A stretch of DNA of 56,730 nt from Gammaproteobacteria bacterium (lineage in GTDB: Bacteria; Pseudomonadota; Gammaproteobacteria; Enterobacterales; GCA-2746155). The stretch is taken from contig NVWF01000008.1 of NCBI GenBank assembly GCA_002746155.1, forward strand, positions 67,645 to 124,374, read 5' to 3'. Under the pieces are notes generated by a model. It searched no databases, was not told the DNA's origin, and saw only the letters and a program-made list of their open reading frames with translations. The stretch's first letter is position 1, and each line of letters opens with the position of its first letter. Made by a program: the position numbers and the translations under genes. Positions 16,224-25,656 of this stretch are shown here, piece by piece.

Positions 16224-17108
16224 ATGACAAATCAAACCGCAGGTAGCCGTTTCAGAGAAGCGGTTGCTACTAGCGCTCCTTTACAAGTAATGGGAACTAT
16301 CAATGCCTATACAGCCAGAATGGCAACAAGAGTTGGATACAAGGCCATTTATCTCTCTGGTGCAGGTGTTGCTAATGCATCCTATGGATTACCGGATTTA
16401 GGTATGACCGGTATGACTGATGTACTTGAAGATGTGCGCAGAATAACGGCCACCACTGAAGTTCCCTTGTTGTGTGATATCGACACAGGTTGGGGAAGTG
16501 CATTTAATATAGCCCGCACCATCAAAGAATTCTCTCGAGCTGGCGCAGGTGCAGTACATCTTGAGGATCAGGTTGCAGCAAAACGATGTGGTCATAGACC
16601 AAACAAAGCCATTATCACTAAACAAGAGATGGTTGATCGCATTAAATCAGCTGTTGATGCGCGAGAAGATGATAGTTTTGTTATTATGGCAAGAACAGAC
16701 GCCTTTGCTGTTGAGGGTATGGAAGCAGCTATAGAGAGAGCTTGTCTTTGTGTGGAGGCGGGAGCTGATATGATCTTTCCCGAAGCGATTAATGAACTAG
16801 CCCATTATCAACAATTTTCGAAAGCGGTCAAGGTACCAATTTTGGCCAATATAACTGAATTTGGTACAACACCCTTATTTAACAAAACAGAACTGCATCG
16901 GGCAGGTGCTGCCATGGTACTTTATCCATTAAGTGCCTTTAGAGCGATGAATCAAGCAGCTTTAAATGTTTATCAGTCGATCATGGATAATGGCGATCAA
17001 GTGCAAGTCGTAGATTTAATGCAGACCCGCGAAGAGCTTTATGATTACTTAGATTATCACCAGTTTGAGCAAAAACTTGATCAACTTTTCAATAACAATT
17101 CAGAATAA
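16224..17108 (+). CDS. prpB: 2-methylisocitrate lyase
   Basis: 294 residues, GAGAGG upstream. Isocitrate lyase superfamily: [16 protein letters not shown], Mg-binding DIDTGWG, and the catalytic loop KRCGHRPNK, where PrpB has a short KRCGH loop. It cleaves 2-methylisocitrate to pyruvate and succinate, the last step of the methylcitrate cycle for propionyl-CoA. prpC follows 38 bases downstream. Length and motifs match PrpB rather than oxaloacetate decarboxylase or PEP mutase relatives. Confidence 0.95.
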   Translation: MTNQTAGSRFREAVATSAPLQVMGTINAYTARMATRVGYKAIYLSGAGVANASYGLPDLGMTGMTDVLEDVRRITATTEVPLLCDIDTGWGSAFNIARTIKEFSRAGAGAVHLEDQVAAKRCGHRPNKAIITKQEMVDRIKSAVDAREDDSFVIMARTDAFAVEGMEAAIERACLCVEAGADMIFPEAINELAHYQQFSKAVKVPILANITEFGTTPLFNKTELHRAGAAMVLYPLSAFRAMNQAALNVYQSIMDNGDQVQVVDLMQTREELYDYLDYHQFEQKLDQLFNNNSE

Positions 17109-17146
17109 AGAATGCAGAATAAACAAAATAGAATTAAGGATAAATT

Positions 17147-18274
17147 ATGACGGATAAAAAATTAACTGGAGCAGGTCTTCGAGGCCAGGTTGCCGGTGAA
17201 ACTGAGCTATGTACTGTGGGATTAACAGGATCTGGCCTAACTTACCGAGGTTATGATATTTCAGAACTAGCAGAAAGTTCAACCTTTGAGGAAGTTGCCT
17301 ATATGCTCATTTATGGAGAACTGCCTAACAGTTCCCAATTGGCTACTTACAAAGAAAGATTGAAGTCTAGGCGAGCCATACCCCAGGCCTTAAAAGATGT
17401 TTTAGAGCGAATTCCTGCCTCAGCTCATCCGATGGATGTAATGAGAACAGGCTGTTCTATGTTAGGTAATCTTGAGATAGAAGAAGACTTTTCTCAACAA
17501 ATCGATGCAATTGACCGCATGATAGCGTTATTTCCATCAATTATTTGTTACTGGTATAAATTTAGTCATGACGGTATTTCTATTGAAACTGATCTTGATG
17601 ATGATTCTGTCGCTGGACATTTTTTACATATGCTTAATGGCGAAGTGCCCAATGAAACCCACCGACGTTGCATGGATGTTTCATTAATTCTTTACGCTGA
17701 ACATGAGTTTAATGCTTCAACTTTTGCCGCTAGAGTCTGTGCCTCCACGCTGACGGATGTGCATTCTTGTGTTACAGCAGCCATTGGTTGTTTGAGAGGT
17801 TCTCTGCATGGCGGCGCAAACGAAGCGGCCATGGCAATGATAGAAAATTGGACATCACCTCAGCAGGCTGAACAAGAAATTATGGGTATGCTATCTCGTA
17901 AAGAAATGATTATGGGATTTGGCCACGCAGTTTATCGAACCTCTGATCCTCGTAATGCCTTGATTAAGGTATGGTCAGAAAAACTTGCTAAAGATGTTGG
18001 TGATAAAACACTTTATGCAGTTTCTTGTAAGGTAGAAGAAGTCATGTGGCGCGAGAAAAAACTCTTTTGTAATGCTGATTTCTTTCACGCTTCTGCCTAT
18101 TCTTTCATGGACATTCCTACTAAGCTATTTACTCCCATTTTTGTAATGTCCCGAGTCACAGGTTGGACTGCCCACGTTATGGAGCAAAGGAGTAATAATA
18201 GAATTATTCGCCCATCTGCTGATTATATTGGCCCTGAAGCTCGTAGTTATGTTAAATTGGGAGAGCGAGACTAA
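17147..18274 (+). CDS. prpC: 2-methylcitrate synthase
   Basis: 375 residues, AAGGA upstream. A short citrate synthase-like protein with TGLTGSGLTYRGYDI near the N-terminus, GSLHGGANEAAM with the catalytic His, MGFGHAVYRTSDPRN, and a catalytic Asp region (FHASAYSFMDIP). PrpC condenses propionyl-CoA with oxaloacetate. Neighbouring prpB separates it from GltA, which is longer. The remaining cycle genes (prpD or acnD/prpF) do not follow; a sensor kinase does. Confidence 0.94.
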   Translation: MTDKKLTGAGLRGQVAGETELCTVGLTGSGLTYRGYDISELAESSTFEEVAYMLIYGELPNSSQLATYKERLKSRRAIPQALKDVLERIPASAHPMDVMRTGCSMLGNLEIEEDFSQQIDAIDRMIALFPSIICYWYKFSHDGISIETDLDDDSVAGHFLHMLNGEVPNETHRRCMDVSLILYAEHEFNASTFAARVCASTLTDVHSCVTAAIGCLRGSLHGGANEAAMAMIENWTSPQQAEQEIMGMLSRKEMIMGFGHAVYRTSDPRNALIKVWSEKLAKDVGDKTLYAVSCKVEEVMWREKKLFCNADFFHASAYSFMDIPTKLFTPIFVMSRVTGWTAHVMEQRSNNRIIRPSADYIGPEARSYVKLGERD

Positions 18275-18362
18275 GGCTATATGTACTTTGTTAGATAAGT
18301 AACTAATGAATAATAAAAACTAATTGATTAGTGACAGCAACTTTGGAACGAGAATTATCTAG

Positions 18363-21158
18363 ATGAGATTTATATTACTTTCACAGTGTTATTTGATTTT
18401 TATACTGATATCAAACCCTGTGGCAGTCTTATGGGCAAATGAAGAAAAGTCTGTCCAGCCAATCATCATCACTGCTTCAAACAATCGTCCCCCCTTTAGT
18501 TTTACCCTCCCAAATGGTAAGCCAACAGGACTCTACATTGAGTTTTGGCAACTTTGGTCAGAGACCAATGGGATTCCAGTTGTATTCGAAATGACTGGAT
18601 TTAAACATTCCATTGCTCTAGTTAAAGCTAATAATAGGGTTCATATTGGATTATTTAAAAATGAACATCGAAGTCAATGGGCTGATTTTTCAATACCCTT
18701 TCATCGAGTCGATACAGGGATCATATATAGTGATAAATATCCCAAACACACTAGACTGAGTGATTTAGATAAACTTAATGTTGCAGCCATAGGAGGCAGT
18801 TATCAAGCTAACTATTTAATAGAAAATTATCCCAATTTCACCATTTCTTATTATATGTTGTTAGAAGAGGCGCTGCTTAAGTTGTTAAGTGGTGACGTCG
18901 ATGCAATCGTTGCTGATGTACCCGCGCTTAAAGCTAGTGTTGCAAAGTTGGGGTTTAGTGGGGTTTTCAATTTAGCCGATGAGATATTGCTGAGCAATAC
19001 TGTCCATGGAGTAGTCGCTAAAGGTCAGCCTGAGCTTTTAGATACCATCAATCGTGGTATTAACCAAATACCAGTTATTAGTTTAGTGGAGTTGGAAAAA
19101 AAGTGGTTGCCCACATTTAAGACTTATTTTGCGGTTGAATCAGCGAATGGCTTTTTAAGCACCAGTGAGAAAAACTGGCTTAAAAGTCGAACATCATTCT
19201 CATTAGGTACTGATACTATCTCGTATCCTTTTGATTTTTATGATCAAAATGGTAACCATAGTGGTATTTCTGCGGACTATATTGACTATGTAAGCGAAGT
19301 GCTGGGAACAACTATGCCGCCAGTAGTGGGAAAAACTTGGCTTGAATCATTTGAAGCTCTAAAGAAGGGCGAGGTTGATATTATTTCAGCCATAATCAAG
19401 ACTGAAGATCGTGCAAAGTTGATGAACTTTACGGAACCCTATTTCGTCACTAGCTCAGTAATCGTAACTCGTAAAGATTCACCTTCTACCGAGTCAATGG
19501 AAAGTTTGGAAGGCAGAAGGGTAGGTTTAGTGAAGGGCTATGTCATGGTGGAATTAGTTAGTCGTGATTACCCTAATATCAGCATTGCACAGGTTGACTC
19601 AGTGGCCAATGGTCTTGAGCAATTACATTCAGGCACAATTGATGCCTTTATTGGTGCCATAGCGGTAATTAATTATGAAATAGATAAACGAAACTTACAT
19701 GATTTAATTATTACTGCCTTTGCCCCCTATAAATTTGAGATATCCATGGCTGTTCGAAAAGGACTCGAACCTCTGGTACCTATACTTAATAAAACCTTTG
19801 GAAATATGACTGGCAAACAGAAGTCTGCCATAGCTAATAATTGGTTGGCCGTTCATGTCCAAAGAGGACTAGAAATTAAAACTCTTCTAATCTGGGGCTT
19901 CCCCATTGTTTTGGCCTTAATGTTAATTATCTTCATAACCTTTCGAGCGAACAGAAAACTTGAAGCTGAAATAAAAATCCGTAAAAAATCTGAATTAAGA
20001 CGTATTGCCCTAGAAAATCAACTCCATCAATCACAGAAAATGGAAGCTCTTGGTAAATTAACGGGCGGAATTGCCCATGATTTTAATAATCTTCTGGGAA
20101 TAGTATTAGGTTACGCTGAACTGCTAAGAGGGGAGTTAAAAGGTAAACCAAGGCTAGTTGAATTTGTTAATTATATATATCACGCAGGTGAGAGAGGATC
20201 TAAGCTTACTAATAAATTATTATCTTTTTCATCCAAACAAAGCATCGAAGCCGGTAAAATAGATATTAACTCACTGCTTTTAGATCAGCAGGATATATTA
20301 CAAAAATCCCTAACCGTTCGTATTGAGCTTATTTACGATTTGGACAGTCATCTCTGGCCCGTTTGGATCGATAAGAGCGATCTTGAAGATGCAATTCTTA
20401 ATATGAGTGTTAATGCCATGCACGCCATGACTGATAGAGAGACACAAAACAAATTAACTATTCGCACCGTTAATCAAACTATTAAATCAGTGGACATTCT
20501 CGATATTGGTTTAGACAGTGGAGATTATGTTCAGTTGAGTATCACCGATACAGGCTCGGGGATGGATGATTCAATAATGAAAAGAATCTTTGAACCTTTT
20601 TTCTCAACTAAAGGGGGAAAGGGTACTGGACTTGGACTTTCTCAAGTATTTGGCTTTGTCAAGCGAGCAGGAGGTACCATTAAAGTTTATTCAGAAAAGG
20701 CTCACGGAACACAGTTTGTTTTATATTTTCCCCGCTATCAAGAACAAGAAATTACTCATCAGACTATAGTCGAAACTCAAGCTGTTAGTTTAACTGGAGA
20801 TGAAACCATCCTAGTAGTTGATGATGAACCTTCTCTTCGCAATGTCACTTCACTTTTATTGAAAAAACAGGGATATAAGGTTTTTTCTGCTGAAAATGCT
20901 GAAAAGGCGTTAAGTATCCTTGCTGTAGAGAAGGTAGATCTCATGCTTTCCGATGTGGTTATGCCTCATATGGACGGTTACCAACTTACCGCCACGGTTC
21001 AAGAGAAATATCCTCAGGTGAAGGTGCAGTTAGCGAGTGGTTTTTCAGATGATAGGCACTTGGATATGGTTGATAAACAGTTACATACCAATTTACTCCG
21101 CAAACCCTATAGCTCACAGAAGTTGTTTTCTAAAATTCGTAATCTATTAGATAGCTGA
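18363..21158 (+). CDS. Hybrid sensor kinase with two periplasmic SBP_bac_3 domains (BvgS/EvgS-like)
   Basis: 931 residues. After a signal peptide (about 1-25) come two solute-binding Venus-flytrap domains (about 30-255 and 270-505; FALGT/FSLGTDTISYPFDFYD and VDIISAIIKTEDR type motifs). One membrane helix (about 515-535) leads to HisKA (HQSQKMEALGKLTGGIAHDFNN), HATPase (NMSVNAMHAM, DTGSGMD, GKGTGLGLSQ) and a receiver with MLSDVVMPHMDG. No HPt domain or DNA-binding regulator is adjacent, so phosphate must pass elsewhere. It probably senses a small solute such as an organic or amino acid; placement after prpBC may be coincidental. Confidence 0.9.
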   Translation: MRFILLSQCYLIFILISNPVAVLWANEEKSVQPIIITASNNRPPFSFTLPNGKPTGLYIEFWQLWSETNGIPVVFEMTGFKHSIALVKANNRVHIGLFKNEHRSQWADFSIPFHRVDTGIIYSDKYPKHTRLSDLDKLNVAAIGGSYQANYLIENYPNFTISYYMLLEEALLKLLSGDVDAIVADVPALKASVAKLGFSGVFNLADEILLSNTVHGVVAKGQPELLDTINRGINQIPVISLVELEKKWLPTFKTYFAVESANGFLSTSEKNWLKSRTSFSLGTDTISYPFDFYDQNGNHSGISADYIDYVSEVLGTTMPPVVGKTWLESFEALKKGEVDIISAIIKTEDRAKLMNFTEPYFVTSSVIVTRKDSPSTESMESLEGRRVGLVKGYVMVELVSRDYPNISIAQVDSVANGLEQLHSGTIDAFIGAIAVINYEIDKRNLHDLIITAFAPYKFEISMAVRKGLEPLVPILNKTFGNMTGKQKSAIANNWLAVHVQRGLEIKTLLIWGFPIVLALMLIIFITFRANRKLEAEIKIRKKSELRRIALENQLHQSQKMEALGKLTGGIAHDFNNLLGIVLGYAELLRGELKGKPRLVEFVNYIYHAGERGSKLTNKLLSFSSKQSIEAGKIDINSLLLDQQDILQKSLTVRIELIYDLDSHLWPVWIDKSDLEDAILNMSVNAMHAMTDRETQNKLTIRTVNQTIKSVDILDIGLDSGDYVQLSITDTGSGMDDSIMKRIFEPFFSTKGGKGTGLGLSQVFGFVKRAGGTIKVYSEKAHGTQFVLYFPRYQEQEITHQTIVETQAVSLTGDETILVVDDEPSLRNVTSLLLKKQGYKVFSAENAEKALSILAVEKVDLMLSDVVMPHMDGYQLTATVQEKYPQVKVQLASGFSDDRHLDMVDKQLHTNLLRKPYSSQKLFSKIRNLLDS

Positions 21159-21167
21159 TAACTTACT

Positions 21168-21623
21168 TTAATGTGATCCTCTAGATAATTCTTCGATCCT
21201 AGTCATTACTGAAAACAGTCCATTGGTGCGACTAGGGGTTAGATACTTTCCAAAATTTATTCTCTTAAGTATCGCCTCAAGATCAGTGGTTTCAATCGTA
21301 GTTCTAGTTTGATTATTACAAGCGGCTAAAATGATTACCAGCAGACCTTTAACGACTTTTGAGTCACTGTCAGCTTTAAAATAGTGTTTATTAGTGTCAC
21401 TGCAATAAAAATGTATAAGCCAAACAGGACTTTCGCAACCCTCAACCATATTTTCCTCGAGGCGATATTCTTCAGCCAGTGGAGGTAATTTATTTGCTAG
21501 TTTAAATAGCTGACGATATCGCTCAGTCCAATTACTCAGTTGAGTTAGGGAGCTAATGACCTGACCAAGATCAAGAGCAAAGTCTAAATCGGTATCATGA
21601 AATGGAGGAGTAGCTTTATTCAT
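21168..21623 (-). CDS. sufE: SufE/CsdE family sulfur acceptor
   Basis: 151 residues. The fold motifs match SufE: YRQLFKLANKLPPL, the active-site Cys in VEGCESPVWL (about 64), a central DSDSKVVKGLL and the C-terminal LTPSRTNGLFSVMTRI. It accepts persulfide from the desulfurase encoded one base upstream and passes it to a scaffold or other acceptor. SufE and CsdE cannot be separated by eye. No sufBCD genes are adjacent. Confidence 0.92.
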   Translation of the reverse strand: MNKATPPFHDTDLDFALDLGQVISSLTQLSNWTERYRQLFKLANKLPPLAEEYRLEENMVEGCESPVWLIHFYCSDTNKHYFKADSDSKVVKGLLVIILAACNNQTRTTIETTDLEAILKRINFGKYLTPSRTNGLFSVMTRIEELSRGSH

Positions 21624-21624
21624 A

Positions 21625-22854
21625 TCATTCCCTAAGTAATTCTATCGCTACCAAGAGTGCTTTCATAAATTGAGAGACTTCTTGCTCACTATTATAAAAG
21701 GCCAAGGAAACTCTCAACACTCCATTTGGATGATAGCTTTTAACCAGTGGCATGGCACATAATTGACCACTGCGAACAGCAATATTTTGTTCACTGAGCA
21801 GTGTGGCTATATCCATTGATTCACAGCCTTTGATGCTGAAAGTAACCAAACTACACCTATTTTTAGCCCTAGAATAAATTTCTATACCTTGAATTTTTGA
21901 GAGGTGGTGTTCAAGCAGTTGTCTAAGGCTTTGCTCATGGTGAGCTAGGGCATCTTGGTCAAGTTTTTTTAAGAAATTTAAGGCCTCAGCAAAGGCTATA
22001 ACACCACTGATATTAGGCGTTCCAGCTTCAAAACGCAGGGGAGGGGCTTGGAACTCTGCACTATTAAAAGTAACCGTTTTAACCATTTCTCCACCCACTT
22101 TCCAAACAGGCATGGATGTGAGTAATTGTTTTTTTCCATAAAGTACCCCAGTGGCTTCTGGTGCAAAACACTTGTGCCCTGAAAAAACATAAAAATCACA
22201 ATTGAGATCCTGGACATCAATCGGTATATGGGCCGCAGCTTGGGCGCCATCAACCAATACTTTACATGGGTATGTTTGGCATTTTTCGACGATTTTCTTA
22301 ATAGGATTTATGGTACCAAGTACATTTGAAACATGGGTAATGGCAAGTAACTTAATTTTTTCACTAAGCAGACTATCAAGGGCATCTAGATCAAGTTCAG
22401 AGTTATCAGTTAAAGGAATTATTTTTAATTCAGCGCCGCGGCGTTCACATAACTGTTGCCAAGGTAGAATATTTGCATGGTGTTCCATTGCTGATATTAA
22501 AATTTGATCTCCAGCATGAATCTGTGCATTCCCCCAGCTATTGGCCACTAAGTTTATCCCCTCAGTGGCTCCAGTTGTCCAAATCACTTCACTTGAATGC
22601 TCGGCATTAATAAAACTCGCTGCATAGCTTCTAGCCTTCTCAAACCGCTGGGTAAGTTGATTGGCGCGACCATGGGAGGAACGGTGAACATTTGCTGATC
22701 CTTCTGTCCAAAGTTCTGTTAAACAGTCCAAGACTACCGATAATTTTTGGGTGGTAGCAGCGTTGTCAAAGTAAATTACAGTGTCAGAGGATATTTTTCT
22801 GTTAAAAAAAGCGAAAGATTGTCTTATTTCCTGTAATTGTTTGGGATTTAACAA
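21625..22854 (-). CDS. sufS: Cysteine desulfurase, SufS/CsdA type (group II)
   Basis: 409 residues starting with TTG at 22854, with AGAGG about 9 bases upstream. It is a PLP enzyme with the pyridoxal Lys in VFSGHKCFAP and the active-site Cys in AVRSGQLCAMPL, the short-loop arrangement of SufS/CsdA rather than IscS. HANILPWQQL and NVLGTINPI are family segments. It forms a pair with the SufE protein, as csdA-csdE or sufS-sufE, and is separate from the IscS system at 49831. Confidence 0.92.
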   Translation of the reverse strand: MLNPKQLQEIRQSFAFFNRKISSDTVIYFDNAATTQKLSVVLDCLTELWTEGSANVHRSSHGRANQLTQRFEKARSYAASFINAEHSSEVIWTTGATEGINLVANSWGNAQIHAGDQILISAMEHHANILPWQQLCERRGAELKIIPLTDNSELDLDALDSLLSEKIKLLAITHVSNVLGTINPIKKIVEKCQTYPCKVLVDGAQAAAHIPIDVQDLNCDFYVFSGHKCFAPEATGVLYGKKQLLTSMPVWKVGGEMVKTVTFNSAEFQAPPLRFEAGTPNISGVIAFAEALNFLKKLDQDALAHHEQSLRQLLEHHLSKIQGIEIYSRAKNRCSLVTFSIKGCESMDIATLLSEQNIAVRSGQLCAMPLVKSYHPNGVLRVSLAFYNSEQEVSQFMKALLVAIELLRE

Positions 22855-23061
22855 GAGTAGTACCTCTGCACAAGCTGCATATTTTACGTTGTTTTATCTC
22901 GGATTGACTTAAAATAGCCTAATCTACCTTTAAGATCATTCATTTCGTCTTGTCAGACTGTATTTAATGTAAAAACGGTTTATGCTGTATTTAATTAGAT
23001 AAAAAAATAGTAGCTTAAAACTACAGCAACTAAAGCAACAAAAGCTACTACCGGAGTTTTA

Positions 23062-23715
23062 ATGAAGTTTGTAATAAGCCTGTTTCTTATTCTATTTAGC
23101 TTTTCACTTGAAGCTGGTGATAAAATGCCAATCGCTCAATGGGCTGATAGCATTCAACCCTTAACAGTTGGAACAGAGATACCTGATGTTAATCTTTGGA
23201 CTGGTAACGGTGATCCTGTTCATCTGAAAAAAATGATTAAGAAAAGACCAACGGTCATAATTTTTTACCAAGGCTTCTGGTCGCCTTCCTGTTCAAATCA
23301 ACTTGATAGAGTGCAAGGTCTTTACAAAAAACTTAGTAAGATGGGTTATCAAATAATTGCCATCAGTCCTGATTCTCCCCACAAATTAAAAAAAAGTACG
23401 AAGCAAAAACACCTTAAATACTTACTGTTATCAGATTATCACTTAGAAGCCGCTCGTTCTTTTGGTCTAGCCTATCGCTTATCGGTAAAAGACGCTAGGA
23501 AGATACAGAAAAAGTACGGAACTGAGCTACGTCATGTTAAGGGTGAAAAAATGTATAATTTACCCGTTCCTGGAGTATTTATTGTGGATACTAAAGGCAG
23601 GATACACTTTCAATATGTCAATCCTGATTTTGAGTCACAGTTATCACCGGGATTACTTTTAGAGGCTGCTAAAATGGTCATGGGAAATGTCAAAAAGCAC
23701 AACAAAAATACTTAA
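23062..23715 (+). CDS. Secreted peroxiredoxin-like (AhpC/TSA, redoxin fold) protein
   Basis: 217 residues with a signal peptide (about 1-18). A thioredoxin-like domain follows (about 35-205): [44 protein letters not shown] and [24 protein letters not shown]. In peroxiredoxin-like relatives the site reads WCPYC; here the first Cys is Ser (WSPSC), so only the second Cys remains. It may be a one-Cys thiol protein or an inactivated redoxin. The fold is clear; activity is uncertain. Its stop overlaps the convergent pykA stop by 4 bases. Confidence 0.8.
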   Translation: MKFVISLFLILFSFSLEAGDKMPIAQWADSIQPLTVGTEIPDVNLWTGNGDPVHLKKMIKKRPTVIIFYQGFWSPSCSNQLDRVQGLYKKLSKMGYQIIAISPDSPHKLKKSTKQKHLKYLLLSDYHLEAARSFGLAYRLSVKDARKIQKKYGTELRHVKGEKMYNLPVPGVFIVDTKGRIHFQYVNPDFESQLSPGLLLEAAKMVMGNVKKHNKNT

Positions 23716-25157
23716 GGAACATTTCCTACAGTAAGAATTTTCATGGCATTCGTCCCCCCGTCAATGCCCATGTGCTCACCTTTAGTTAAGATAACTAAAT
23801 CTCCTTTATTAACAAGGTTCCTACTTTCAAGCTCTTTCACTGCCAGCCGATTAACATCTTTTCTGTCAACAGAGGTAGCGTCATAGGGAATTGCCTCAAC
23901 ACCACGAAACATAGCCACCTTCTGCCGAGTCTCTTGGTGGCGAGTTAATGCATAAATTGGGATACCTGAGCGTATCCGAGACATCCATAAGGGAGTTGCT
24001 CCAGATTCTGTCAAACAGATAATCGCTCTTACACCATTGAGATGATTTGCTGTATACATGGTCGCCATGGCAATGGCTTCATCACTACTATCAAACTTAG
24101 AATCTACACGGTGCGCAGATATGACTGATATTTTATGGCGCTCAGCACCTAGGCAAACCCGAGACATGGATTGAACCACTTGAACGGGATAATCGCCCAT
24201 GGCCGTCTCTGCCGATAACATAACGGCATCTGTACCATCTAAGACGGCATTTGCCACATCAAAGACTTCTGCGCGAGTTGGAACAGGGGAGGTAATCATG
24301 GATTCCATCATCTGGGTAGCTGTAATGACAAGTCTATTTAATGTGCGGGATCGTTTGATGATATGCTTTTGAACACCAATCAGTTCAGCGTCACCAATTT
24401 CAACACCCAAATCGCCCCGGGCGACCATGACCACATCACTGGCCAAAATCACTTCATCTAATAGTTTTTCATCCTCTACCACTTCAGAGCGTTCTATCTT
24501 TGCAACGATACTTGCTTTACTGCCAGCGTTTCTCATTAGTTTGGTAGCTTCACGCATGTCTTCAGCGCTACGGGGAAAAGATACCGCAAGGTAGTCAACA
24601 CCTATGTCTGCAGCGATGATGATGTCAGCGCGATCTTTATCTGTTAGGGCTGGAGCAGAAAGACCACCACCTTTTCGGTTAATGCCTTTATTATTTGATA
24701 AAGTACCACCGAGCAGGACCTTGCATTCTATGCGCGAGTCTTTAACAGAGATTACCGAAAGTTCCATTCGACCATCGTCTAGTAATAAGATATCTCCAAC
24801 CACCACATCACCAGGCAAATCTTTATAGTCGATACCTACTTGATTTTGGTCGCCAGCATCATCGTCTAGTTTTGCATCAAGGACAAATGCATCGCCGTTT
24901 TCAAGAACAATCTTATCTTCTTTGAAACGAGCAATTCGTATTTTAGGACCCTGTAAATCACCCATAACGGCGACATAATGCCCGTGTTTAGCGGCAATTT
25001 CTCGAACCATGTTCGCTCTTTTCTTATGATCTTCAGCTTTACCATGGGAAAAATTTAAACGAACAACATTTGCTCCTGCTAGGATCAATTGTTCTAAAAT
25101 TTTGGGATTATCGGTTCCAGGCCCAAGGGTTGTAACTATTTTGGTACGGCGATTCAT
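23712..25157 (-). CDS. pykA: Pyruvate kinase (PykA type)
   Basis: 481 residues, AAGGA upstream. It has the pyruvate kinase barrel with [23 protein letters not shown], the B-domain insert (about 70-170), [19 protein letters not shown], and TATQMMESM for the active site and K+ binding, plus a C-terminal domain. It makes pyruvate and ATP from PEP and ADP. Length and sequence match the PykA (type II) group. It lies 35 bases after metJ on the same strand; co-transcription is possible but unusual. Confidence 0.95.
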   Translation of the reverse strand: MNRRTKIVTTLGPGTDNPKILEQLILAGANVVRLNFSHGKAEDHKKRANMVREIAAKHGHYVAVMGDLQGPKIRIARFKEDKIVLENGDAFVLDAKLDDDAGDQNQVGIDYKDLPGDVVVGDILLLDDGRMELSVISVKDSRIECKVLLGGTLSNNKGINRKGGGLSAPALTDKDRADIIIAADIGVDYLAVSFPRSAEDMREATKLMRNAGSKASIVAKIERSEVVEDEKLLDEVILASDVVMVARGDLGVEIGDAELIGVQKHIIKRSRTLNRLVITATQMMESMITSPVPTRAEVFDVANAVLDGTDAVMLSAETAMGDYPVQVVQSMSRVCLGAERHKISVISAHRVDSKFDSSDEAIAMATMYTANHLNGVRAIICLTESGATPLWMSRIRSGIPIYALTRHQETRQKVAMFRGVEAIPYDATSVDRKDVNRLAVKELESRNLVNKGDLVILTKGEHMGIDGGTNAMKILTVGNVP

Positions 25158-25192
25158 TAACTAAATCCTTCTTTTTAAATAATCGGTGGTAG

Positions 25193-25468
25193 CTATTCTG
25201 CAATATTCCAATGTTCGGGTTCTGGATTGTCTTTGAATAATTCATCATCAGCAGGAAGAGGTTGGCCTGTGTAGGCATGTAAAAATGCTTCACACAGTAA
25301 TTCACTGTTTGTTGCATGGCGTAAATTATTTACCTGCCTGCGAGTTCGTTCGTCCGTTAGAATTTTTAGAACAGTTAAGGGTATTGATACAGTAACTTTC
25401 TTAACACAACCTTGTTTTTTGCCATGTTCAACGTAAGGGCTGATGTAATTGCCATCCCATTTATTCAT
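25193..25468 (-). CDS. metJ: Methionine repressor MetJ
   Basis: 91 residues, AAGGA upstream. The core is nearly identical to E. coli Met[12 protein letters not shown], the DNA-contacting strand KKVTVSIP, and [20 protein letters not shown]. This ribbon-helix-helix dimer uses SAM as corepressor and binds tandem 8-bp met boxes. The C-terminus is shorter than the 105-residue E. coli protein, with a tail (about 78-91) that lacks the last helix region. It is divergent from metB, and two met-box arrays lie between them. Confidence 0.96.
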   Translation of the reverse strand: MNKWDGNYISPYVEHGKKQGCVKKVTVSIPLTVLKILTDERTRRQVNNLRHATNSELLCEAFLHAYTGQPLPADDELFKDNPEPEHWNIAE

Positions 25469-25522
25469 CGTTTAATCCTTATCTATTGCAAGTTCAAGCT
25501 AATTGTACCGTCAAGCACAGCC

Positions 25523-25554
25523 AGCCGTCTAGCATTGTAGATATTTAGACGTAT
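25523..25554. promoter_or_regulatory. MetJ operator array 1 (four tandem met boxes)
   Basis: Four 8-base units in register, AGCCGTCT, AGCATTGT, AGATATTT and AGACGTAT, compared with the met-box consensus AGACGTCT. Every unit begins AG. The array ends 7 bases upstream of the metB -35 and may also control metJ. Confidence 0.75.
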
Positions 25555-25561
25555 AAAAGGC

Positions 25562-25590
25562 TTGACTTATTGATAACTGTATCTTATATT
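25562..25590 (+). promoter_or_regulatory. metB promoter
   Basis: TTGACT (25562-25567), a 17-base spacer and TATATT (25585-25590). The predicted start of transcription falls inside met-box array 2, and array 1 ends just upstream of the -35, so MetJ-SAM could clamp the promoter from both sides. Confidence 0.7.
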
Positions 25591-25591
25591 T

Positions 25592-25615
25592 AGGCGTATA
25601 GACGTCTAGGCATCT
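25592..25615. promoter_or_regulatory. MetJ operator array 2 (three tandem met boxes)
   Basis: AGGCGTAT, AGACGTCT (perfect consensus) and AGGCATCT, directly abutting, overlapping the predicted metB transcription start. The offset from array 1 (69 bases) is not a multiple of eight, so these are two separate operators. Confidence 0.85.
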
Positions 25616-25656
25616 GAATATTATAAACCATAACAATAGCGATAGTGAGAAAAGTA

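Noticed and set aside
22955-23010. Direct repeat CTGTATTTAAT upstream of the peroxiredoxin-like gene
   Set aside because: Two AT-rich 11-base copies in an AT-rich spacer could be chance; no promoter geometry or symmetry supports a function.
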